Source: Echria macrotheca
Taxonomy: Eukaryota; Ascomycota; Sordariomycetes; Sordariales; Schizotheciaceae
Assembly: GCA_030411725.1 (NCBI GenBank)
Contig: MU839831.1
Location: forward strand, 372,001 to 436,000
Direction of reading: 5' to 3'
Length of the DNA stretch: 64,000 nucleotides
The notes under the pieces were generated by a model, which was not told the origin of the DNA, made no database searches, and saw only the letters and a program-made list of their open reading frames with translations. Within the stretch, counting starts at the first letter, position 1. The number at the start of each line of letters is the position of its first letter. Below, piece after piece: positions 55,814 through 64,000 of the stretch. The position numbers and the translations under genes were made by a program.

Positions 55814-57616
55814 TCATTTCGGCCTTCGGAATGGATGTGCCTCCGTGTTGAGGACGTAATCATCAAGACTGATTAGGTCAGGGGGTGAGAAGATGAGGTA
55901 GAAGTACTTGAGCGTCTCCGCCAGCCAAAAGCTCTGTAACCTATTAGCGCCGCCTACGATCCGAGGAAGTCATCCTACCTCCATAGAGTCAAGCTTCTTC
56001 GTGGGACCAGTGACGGTAACATCCGCGATGGCCGAGTTTGCGAGCTCTGTCTCAGTAGACCGCATGATCGACTCAAACATCCTCCAGGCAATATCTCTAA
56101 GATCCTCTTTGCCTGTGATTCGGTACAAGATGAATATGCTTTCGATGGCTTCTGGACGCAAGATATACCGGCAATCTCGAGCGTTCGATAACCCTTTCCT
56201 CAGACGAAGGTCTCCTTCTTTATCCCACAACTTCTCGTCCCATGAACATCGCTTGTCAATGCTGTCGCAAGGAACAACGCCGAATATTTCTGGCATCACA
56301 CCGGTGGGAAAGGCATCATAAGCCCAGGCGCAACCGCGAGCCAGTCGTTCGCCAATCGCAACATGCTTCGGGATGTCGAAGAGCCTACCTCCCAAGGCAA
56401 ACATACCCCCAGTGAAACAAGAGAGATGCTGGCCCTCGGGATTCCGGTCGATGCTCTTGGGGTGAGCGTAGACGTCGCCGGCGAAGAGGATATCCGAGGG
56501 GTCCGTGTCCGGCAGCATCGGCCGGTAGAGAAGATTTTCCACTACGACATCCATTGCCACGCGATGCATCTTCTCGTACCGCGGATACAGACCGCCCAGC
56601 AATGCATCCATCTTTGGCAGGTATTCGTAGAGGGAATCAGCCAGCGCACCGAGGGTAAAACCGGATTCTTCCGCGACTGACTCCTCCCGAAAGTTGATCA
56701 GCTTCGGCCAGATGCCGGGCAGTTTGGACGAGTTCTGTGTCCGCTCCAAGAAGTCTGTGACGCGACTGACGGCGTCGTAAAACTTGGCATCTCCAGTGAG
56801 CTGGCTCAACCTAGTAAACTCCAACGACAGCGAGGTAGGGGACGCCGAGGGATCGCTGGTGCCCGCGAGCTGGCGCCCCTGTTTGGCATCCTCAAAGTCC
56901 AACCAAAAGCCAGGCAACCGGTTTGGCGTATCAAACGCCATGTATAGCATATTCCCAAGCTCCGTCGCCTTTTGTAGGAGGGCCGCCTCGCCGCTCAGAT
57001 CGTAAGCACTGAGCAGCCCGCCGAGATGTCGGATCGTCGTCTCGAAGACGTTCGCACTCGTCTCGGTCGTATTCGCCCAGTCAATTTGAGCAGCGGCGGA
57101 AGCGGCGAGGTAGAAGTCGTCGTGAAGACCCATTATCCAGAGCGTATCCAGCGCGTCGACCAGCGTGGCCGCCCAGCCGCCAAACGTCGTCTTGCCTTCA
57201 CCGCTCACAGGAGCTAGCTCGTCCCGAAGCCAGGCATGTTTCTTGTAACTATTCCAACAGCGAAAGAACGCCATCCGAACGGCCTCCTGGCGCTTCTTGG
57301 ATGTAGCATCGTGCGTGTAGTCGGAGAACTGATGCTGAACTTGGCGAGACGGCTTCGGCGCGTCGGTCGGCAGACTGTGGACGAGCTTCACGGGATGTCT
57401 CTGCGACACCGTGGTCCAATCGAAGGCACTCGGGCGAAACGTTACACGGGCATGCTTGCTCGGTGGGGAGAGGGGGTTCGGCGTCGAGGTCGACGGGCGG
57501 AGACGGAGGAAGGCAAGCAAAAAGACGGCCGCGACAAAGACGAGTCGAGACAAACGGCGATCAAAGGCGATTCTGCGGAGCGAGCGACGGCTCCAAAACC
57601 GCATCGGATACCTCAT
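55814..57616 (-). CDS. GH47 alpha-1,2-mannosidase (class I)
   Basis: Two exons, 57616-55979 and 55933-55814, with a 45-nt intron, give 585 residues. A type II signal anchor lies near the N-terminus (LSRLVFVAAVFLLAFLRL). GH47 signatures in order: RQEAVRMAFFRCWNSYKKHA, FGGWAATLVDALDTLWIMGL, NVFETTIRHLGGLLSAYDLS, AEESGFTLGALADSLYEYLP, HLSCFTGGMFALGGRLF and YILRPEAIESIFILYRITG. After splicing come MESFWLAETLKYFYLIFSPP and the calcium-binding end NTEAHPF. These enzymes trim Man9GlcNAc2 N-glycans in the ER/Golgi and need Ca2+. Annotating only the long ORF would lose the NTEAHP Thr that ligates calcium. Length is normal. Catalytic Glu positions appear intact. Confidence 0.93.
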
Positions 57617-58358
57617 GGCCCCAGAGCGTGGAATATTAAACTGAAAACAAGGCGCACCATGGCGGTGGCAGCTGTGTTTGTTGCAGGTCCGGTTGATTGA
57701 CGCGCTGGCCAGGTGTCAAACGCTTGAGGGGCTGCATACGGACGCAGGTACATGCAAGAAACATGTCCAATCGGGTGCGCGACCCGGAACAGCACACGCA
57801 CGTGTTTTCAAGCAAGGTATGGAGTACCGAAAAATCTCGAAAACCTTCTCAAGGAAAGTCTCAGTCGCAAGTTTTAGCTACGCTCAATGAGCAAAGCACA
57901 AGGCAAAAGAACGAAATCTATTTTGACCTTGTGCACTTGAAGCCCACTCGAACCCAAAAATTCGTCGTGGCCCCTCAAATGCCAGTCTACAGAGGCACCA
58001 CTCAGCAGGGGGTGATAAGCGCGGAGACGGCCTGGACAGAAAACGTCCAACACGAGGCCGCCGCACGCAGGCCCAGCGCTAAATCTCGGACTCTAGGCAT
58101 CTGCCAGGCCTTGGGCTGGACACTCGACACCAATCGGACTTTGCGATTGCTGTATAAAGCATCGCGGCGTGTACGGCGGTGTGTTGGATGTCGTGACACC
58201 AGAAATGGTGCCCTCGATGGTTGTACTTGTACCGGTGACACGGGCGACAGCCAGGTGCATGTCACTCAGACAGATAACTTGGAGGAATCCCCAAGACTGA
58301 CTCCCACTCCGTTCTTCTTTTTATTCTGTCCCATACGATACTGCCGGGTTTCTTTTCC
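57617..58358. other. 0.74 kb intergenic region
   Basis: GH47 upstream region and upstream of the decayed gene. A TATA-like CTGTATAAAGC lies near 58150. No other feature. Confidence 0.4.
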
Positions 58359-59011
58359 ATGACCTCGCATCTCTTGCCTGTCACTGCCCTCTGGGCCTGC
58401 CGTGTGTTCGGCAGAGCTGTGGCTCTGCAGCCCCTATTGCCTTTGCCCATCACCGATGAGCAGTCCGACTGTGATCCTTCCATCATATCCGACGAGGAGA
58501 TATGCAAGGTACGAAGGGGCAAATACTTCCTTGAGACCAAGTCCAGCACCTTCCTCAAAGCTTCCGACATCGTGACAGCCAGTAGAGCATCCTAGGAGAT
58601 CACCACCACGGGGACAGAGACAGGGGTCAAGAAGCTCATCTCAACGAGCCGAGCCGGTGCGGAGCAGCTTGCCTTCGTATCCAACAGCGTGCTCACTGCT
58701 GAGCCTGCCCGTCGCCACCTCAGGTTACGATAGGACAAGAGGTACACGACCATACACGCCATGGGACTTGGCTCCAACTCGACCTACCTCAACGGCTTGC
58801 AGGTCCGCGTGCCCAACAGCCAATTCACCGTCCCGTACGTGGATATCGCCCGGACCATTATGGGTCCAGAGTCTTTGCCAAGTCCAAACGGGAGCTGATG
58901 AACGCTCTCTCGGACCAGCCGGCCACGCTAGGGCGCTACTTCTTCAATGCCGCGTACCTAATAGTCAACCACGTCGGGAATACCTTACCATATAGCAGGC
59001 GAACCCGTTAA
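58359..59011 (+). pseudogene. Decayed secreted-protein gene, two in-frame amber codons and a frameshift
   Basis: The frame starts with a signal-like sequence (MTSHLLPVTALWACRVFGRA) and runs to TAG at 58593-58595. It stays open in the same frame to a second TAG (58731-58733), then continues through protein-like sequence (GLGSNSTYLNGLQVRVPNSQ, FTVPYVDIARTIMG). A shift of frame near 58875-58890 is then needed to continue into FAKSKRELMNALSDQPATLG and RYFFNAAYLIVNHVGN, closing at 59011. Both ambers could derive from CAG by a single C-to-T change. The parent family is not recognised. An intact gene with unrecognised introns is less likely, because at least three separate lesions are present. Confidence 0.5.
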
Positions 59012-59673
59012 CCAGCAATACGCTTGTCTCTGTCTCGGGAAAATCGGTTTCGGATTGTAATGTTGGAAACGGACTCCGACTGTAGGCCTGGGAATTACCC
59101 ACCCATGGGTAACCCGAAAAAAAATGGGTTACCCATAAGTAACCTGGAAAATAATAAGTACGTTATGTTCGCGGATGTATCCTTCTCCATGATCCTGGCT
59201 AGATAGGTAAGGAAGTCGTTTCTATTCCCAAAGACGAGGCCGTACCCGGAATTGATAGTTAAGTTACCATAGTAATTTGGAAAATCGCGACTTCGCAGTC
59301 TAGTACCGTCAACTAATAATCTTCTGCTTTTTTGTGTCTAAATCTAAGGTTTCCACTCTAAGTCAGGTCAAAATGCGCTCAGTCGTCTAACCGACGGCCC
59401 AACCGCTTTCATGTACCCTCCCCCCTTTCACCCTTCACTTCCAAGGACTCAGCCATCGTCTGCCTCTCCCAGTCCACTGCCTCGCCATCTTCCACAGCCC
59501 TCTTCACATCAGTGGATTATCAAAAAAAAGTGCTGCACTGGATGCAGCGCAGGTTATCGTTCAGCGAGCCCTGAAAGTTGACAAATCTATTCCACCGATA
59601 CATGGAGTCAGCACCTCTTCTCTAAAAAGGAGAACAAGAAAAAAAGAATAAAGTATGGGCTATGTGACCAAAC
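59012..59673. other. 0.66 kb region with hAT-like end
   Basis: Holds the inverted end at 59083-59101 with a subterminal hairpin, and possible last-exon sequence of the small secreted gene (minus strand, about 59520-59570). Otherwise no gene. Confidence 0.35.
59083..59136 (+). repeat. hAT-like left end with 11-bp hairpin
   Basis: TAGGCCTGGGAATTACCCA (59083-59101) matches the reverse complement of 61927-61945 at 18 of 19 bases. Inside it, ATGGGTAACCC (59105-59115) and GGGTTACCCAT (59126-59136) form a perfect 11-bp hairpin around an A-rich loop. Short TIRs with subterminal repeats of this kind suit hAT-type elements. Confidence 0.5.
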
Positions 59674-60132
59674 TCACCCGGTGAGACTATCCAAGTGCTG
59701 CTGACCGAACCCACACCCGGTAAACACGCTAAACGAGTCGCCCAGGCCGCAGTCGAGGCCGGGCGAGACGATCTTTGCCGACGAGGGGCACCCGCCAAGC
59801 AGGTTGCACACCTGGCCGCCGTCGATTTCGAAGGCCGACAGGCCCACAGCGACCGGGTTCGTCGTGATTGCGCCCGAGGGGATGGTCACGTCGGCGCAGC
59901 GGCCTTGGCCGTTGAAGTCGGTACACAGCCGCATCAGTCCCGTGACGTCGCGGGCGGCGAGCTGTGGCGCCGCGGGTAGGTCGAAGGCGGTGGCCGAGTT
60001 GATCTCAAAGTTGGGGATGTTGCTGCTGCTGGCGGCGGTGGTGGCGGTGGTGACAGTGGTAGATTCAGGGGTCGGGATGGCGCTTGCGCCTAGAGCGAGA
60101 AGGAAAGAGACGAAGAGAGTGGGGGCGTGCAT
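59674..60132 (-). CDS. Small secreted cysteine-containing protein
   Basis: Starting at MHAPTLFVSFLLALGASA (60132) gives a clear signal peptide and 152 residues; the frame is open 30 residues further upstream without a good start. After a Thr/Ala-rich linker the mature domain reads LMRLCTDFNGQGRCADV, FEIDGGQVCNLLGGCPSSAK, GLDCGLGDSFSVFTGCGFG, i.e. six cysteines in a compact beta-rich layout that resembles fungal secreted beta/gamma-crystallin-like small proteins. The stop TGA overlaps a perfect donor (GG|GTGAGT), so the true C-terminus may lie in a further exon; sequence reading GSLNDNLRCIQCS at about 59530-59570 is a candidate, but the phase could not be made to fit. It is expected to be extracellular. 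Confidence 0.65.
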   Translation of the reverse strand: MHAPTLFVSFLLALGASAIPTPESTTVTTATTAASSSNIPNFEINSATAFDLPAAPQLAARDVTGLMRLCTDFNGQGRCADVTIPSGAITTNPVAVGLSAFEIDGGQVCNLLGGCPSSAKIVSPGLDCGLGDSFSVFTGCGFGQQHLDSLTG

Positions 60133-62826
60133 CTTGGCTATTTTTCTTCTATTGTTTCGCTTTATTTTAAGTAAAAAAGGGGGGTTGTTTTGACTGGAGT
60201 GCGGTGGAAACTCTAGGCTCAAACGGACCCTTATCCGATGCAGATACGCCGAGAAGGAAGGTCGTAAGGAACTAGCAGAAGGACAAGAGACGAGAAAAGA
60301 GAAATAGGAAGAGAAAACGGAGATGTTGCTAGTGAGGAAAGCTGATGCTGTGATGATGCTGAGACTGAGGAAATGAAATTTGGCGGAGCTAAGAACCAGG
60401 ACTTTTATTCATTTTAACGACACTTGACAACCTTTGCTGGCTGCCCCTTCCATAACCCTCTGCCTCCCGCCAAAACTCGTGGTGGCTGTAGAATTGGAAT
60501 GGTTTCCTCCAATCACGACCCAGGCGGGTGTGCATCGTGCATTGTTCACGATAGAATAAGCATTTGACAAGCCGGCATCAGCCGCCCCAGAAGGCGCAGC
60601 ATGCTCTGGGTTGGGACAGCTTCCAGTTTCTCTCAACATGATTCGCTGAAATGAGGGTGGGAGGTGACCAAGCAAAACCGCACCGGCGGAGAGCATTACT
60701 CATCTCACGCCCCTGGATATCTGCTAGGTTCCAAGACGTCCAATTACCTCGACAAATAGGTAGAGTTTTCAAATGAAATACGAAATGAAGACCTTAAGCT
60801 ATGCCGGGTGGAAATTCGTAGGAATTTGAGTGCTAATATCCTAGCGTCGCACCGAAAGCAAAAAGATACCCCAAAGCCATGGAAATTGCTAGTAACCTTA
60901 TGTAACACGAAACCTAGGGCCAGTTTAAAGAGCTGAATTTGGCGAGGATTGGAACTTTTTAGAAATTTCAAGGCGAATGCCGCGAGGCGGAGCCGTTTGC
61001 ATTCGGCCCTTGTGAGATCCAGCGTGAGAGTGTACCCAACTTGCCGAGGTAGATAGGTATGGACCCGCAATCCGTGTCGCCACGGAGCTGAGATACCTTA
61101 TCATGGCCATTTGTTTCGCCATTTGTTTCTATCAATCCGGGCTACCTCGTCTTCCCAATTGGCGGGTATCCTGGATGCCTAAGCCTCGTCTAGGATGCAG
61201 AGAATATCATGAAGAGCCACCCAAATGTCCTAAGTGGCGTGCTATTGACAAATGAGGCACCTATCACCAGGTAAGGCGCTCTCACTAGCGGCTCGTTATC
61301 AACATGAAAGCATTGGCAAACTCCCGAACTTCATACCTTGCCATTTCTATTATTAGTCCATCGGAATGCCTCGGCGGCTCGGAAGGCACTAGACAAGGAG
61401 TGTACAGCCTGGAGGGGTATCCGAGGCAGGCGCTTGAGTCAAAGACTTTAGGTGTTTTAGAAACGTCATAGCCTGTATGGTGTCTGCCCGTATCCATGAA
61501 TCAGAGCCCAAGGTATCTCACGGTAATAGGATCTCAATTAGGCCGCCAGGAGAGTCACGCTGGAAATAAGGACCTATTTTTCCCAGACTTTGAGGGTGAG
61601 AATAAACCACCCCGTACAGCTCGCGCAATCTGCGCCAATTCCCTAGCTTCAGTGGAAGTTTGAACCTTCGCAAACGGATCCCCGTCTCAGGGGGCAGGTA
61701 CGACAACTGCCGTTCAGCTGCATTGCAACTCTCCCCGCATTCTCTTCTTCGTTTCCAGCCCGAGTTGAAGTTAAACAGCGCGATCAAAATGGTTACAATT
61801 GATTACTTGAAGAAAGCATACCAGCTGCCGGCTGACTAGTCGTTGTCGATGCGCTTCGAGGAGGAAACGACGGGGGATCCTTCCAAGGAGCATGTACGTA
61901 GGTTACCTATGGCTAACCCGGGCCTATGGGTAATTCCTAGGCCTAGAACGGAGGCAGCGGGGACGCAGGGAATGGCAGCAGCCAGGACTCAGGCTCCGCA
62001 TTGGGGTATGGAGGCACCAAAACATCCCCGATTATCGCTGGCGCAATTGCGGGGGCGGTGGTATAGGCTCTCGTCGCTCCGGCCATCGTACCTAACTTTA
62101 GACTTATTCGTTCCGCCGCCGTAAGAACGTCCGACTCGTCCCCCGGCTTCAGGGGTGAATCGCAGCACAGAAAATTCCAGAACTAGATGACTACGACCTT
62201 AGCAATCCCAGCCGAGACATCAGTCAGATTCGGCTTCCTTGATTTACATACCCGCTGATTTCCCACGTTTCTGGGGAACACATATCCGCATGCTCAGCCT
62301 TAACACACTCCGCTCCTGCACAGCCCGATTTACACCCCGGACCCACACCGCACCTCGATCGCCAAGTAAGTGCCGCCCCCCTATTGGTCAATCCCACACA
62401 CTTACTCCAGATCTCACGTTTCCCCTCCCGCATCGACTCATCGGGAACCGGGCGGACGGTGTCGCGGTGCTACGTCAGTCATTTGTTGTCCCCCCGTTGC
62501 TTTGTCTTCTCTGACAAAAGCGGCCGCCAAGCCGCAATGCCACGGCATCGCAACACCTCGATCGTTTACCGTCCTGCTCAATCTTCGATCCGGGCCTCCC
62601 GGGAATTACGGGTAGCTTCGTGCCGAGGACTTTTCCAAGTGATTGAGGAATCTTGTCCGCTCGCTATGGACTCCGAGGCAAGGATGCCTGGAAGGGACGA
62701 GTTGTCTGGATTCCTCTGTTGTGCAAATTAGCCAGACTTAAATAGGGGGTAATCCGGGAGATTCCAGCAGCTTTTGTCCCACCTATCCCACCTTTAACTT
62801 TCGATCGTTTCTGTATACTCGCAAAG
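60133..62826. other. 2.7 kb intergenic region
   Basis: Between the small secreted gene and the fasciclin gene. It contains the second hAT-like end (61927-61945). ORFs (60744-61070 -, 61518-61787 -, 62384-62731 +) have no recognisable domain. Confidence 0.4.
61899..61945 (-). repeat. hAT-like right end
   Basis: The reverse complement begins TAGGCCTAGGAATTACCCAT and continues with TAGGTAACC-type sequence, like the left end at 59083. Flanking 8-mers on the outer sides of the two ends do not match, so a simple intact insertion is not shown. Confidence 0.45.
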
Positions 62827-64000
62827 ATGCATGCCAAATACATCCTTCCCGTTGCTGCCGCCCAGGCAGTTCTGGGTCAGAGCCTCGTCGATGTCCTCAC
62901 CTCCCAAAATCACACGCTGTCCACCCTCATCGGTCTGATCCAGCAGCAGCCTCAGCTTCTAAGCACCCTGGGTGGACTGCAGGACATCACAGTCCTTGCT
63001 CCAAGCAACGATGCGTTTGGCAAACTTTTGAGTGACCCGGCGGTAGCATCAGCCGTCCAAACCCAGCCCGGCCTGGTTCCCGCCCTGCTGACCTACCACG
63101 TCCTCAACGGCACTTTCTACTCCTCCCAGCTGATCGGGGCATCGAACCCGGTGTTCCCCCCAACTCTGCTGACCAACACAACTTACTCGACTATCTCGGG
63201 GGGGCAGAGAGTTGAGGTCAAGGGCCAGGACGGAACCGTTGCCATCTTCAGCGGCAACGGCGCGGAAGCCAAGGTCCAGGCAGCGGTATGTTCCCGGTAC
63301 CTCTGTACCCCGGATAAACGCTAACAAAGAGCTCAGGACTTCAACTTCACCGGTGGCACCGTCCACATCATCGACAGCGTTTTGTCCATCCCCGGCAACC
63401 TGACCGACGTGCTCACCTTCAACAACCTCACCTCCCTCGCCGGTGCCGTCACCCAGGCCAATCTCGTCCAGCCCTTGACCAACCTTGCCGAGCTGACCTT
63501 GTTTGCGCCCAACAACGACGCATTCGCTGCTATCAGCGATGTCGCCGCCAACCTGACCGTGGAGCAGCTGACCGGCGTGCTCGGGTACCACGTCATCCCG
63601 GGCGCCGTCGTGTACAGCGCCGATATCACCAATGGGGCAACGGTCGCGACACTGCAGGGGACGAACGTGACGCTGCGCATCCAGGACGGCGCCGTCTTCG
63701 TGAATAATGCCAAGGTCGTGAAGGCAGACGTGCTTGTCAAGAACGGCGTGGTGCATGTGATTGACAGGTTAGTTTTGGTGTCATTTCCAGCAAAGTCGGA
63801 CGATCTCGTAACTAACTAACGCGGACAGTGTCCTCATTCCAAATGCAACGGCGACCCCTACCGGGACAGGGTCGTCTCCCAGCAGCACTGCTTCGGCAAC
63901 CGGCGTCTCTACCGTCGTTCCTGGCGCTGCGGCGTCCATGGGCCAGGGGGTGGTGGGAGCTGTGGCTCTGTTTGCGGGGGTGGTTGCATTGTTGAACATG
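62827..64000 (+). CDS. Fasciclin (FAS1) domain protein, GPI-type, truncated by window end
   Basis: Exons 62827-63285, 63337-63767 and 63829-beyond 64000. The signal peptide is MHAKYILPVAAAQAVLG. Two FAS1 domains are visible. The first has DITVLAPSNDAFGKLL and LVPALLTYHVLNGTFY. The second has LTLFAPNNDAFAAIS, LTGVLGYHVIPGAVVYS and NGVVHVIDSVLIPN, the last completed across the splice site. A Ser/Thr-rich linker and a hydrophobic end (VVGAVALFAGVVALL) at the window edge suggest a GPI anchor. FAS1 proteins are surface adhesion molecules. Only the stop codon, and perhaps a few residues, are missing. Confidence 0.9.

Noticed and set aside
1..64000. CRISPR arrays, bacterial operons or a viral system
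   Set aside because: Spliced genes, eukaryotic tRNAs and fungal gene families throughout. No spaced direct repeats, no viral replicase or capsid genes seen.

Overview
The window reads as nuclear DNA of a filamentous ascomycete, most likely a Sordariomycete. Genes are separated by 0.5-2.7 kb. Introns are short (about 45-180 nt) with GTRNGT-type donors and YAG acceptors. Coding DNA is GC-rich, and the gene content is typically fungal: a Zn2Cys6 regulator, killer-toxin-like LysM/GH18 chitinase, GH47 mannosidase, OPT transporter, intradiol dioxygenase, alkaline ceramidase, DUF3433-type membrane protein and fasciclin protein. All exon joins were inferred by eye from splice signals, reading phase and family similarity.

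Layout. 0-10 kb: the 3' end of a 2-oxoglutarate/Fe(II) oxygenase, a five-exon sugar transporter, a tiny cysteine-rich secreted protein, a LURP-one-like protein and tRNA-Gly(UCC). 12-25 kb: secreted intradiol dioxygenase, seven-exon oligopeptide transporter, a small inverted-repeat element, an unrecognised two-exon gene, an MDR quinone reductase-like enzyme, and a convergent alkaline ceramidase. 25.7-28 kb: a near-perfect fold-back MITE with TA target duplication, then an initiator tRNA-Met. 28-41 kb: secreted M43 metalloprotease, then a compact P450 / MFS / Zn2Cys6-regulator group and a large DUF3433-like membrane protein.

43-53 kb is the most unusual part. An F-box gene continues in one uninterrupted reading frame through two amber codons into a repeat-rich downstream ORF. 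Next comes a divergently arranged pair: an unrecognised secreted lysine-rich protein and a 1079-residue killer-toxin-like chitinase. 53-64 kb: an F-box-like gene, a GH47 mannosidase, a decayed secreted-protein gene, a small secreted cysteine protein lying between two hAT-like inverted ends, and a fasciclin GPI-type protein cut by the window edge.

How they may work together. The P450, MFS transporter and Zn2Cys6 regulator form a plausible small metabolic unit. The promoter shared by the transporter and regulator carries three identical CGG-N5-CCG sites, the geometry expected for binding of a Zn2Cys6 dimer. The chitinase and its divergent secreted neighbour share about 690 bp of promoter and resemble, in arrangement only, the carrier-plus-cargo logic of yeast killer toxins. 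The remaining genes are individually ordinary.
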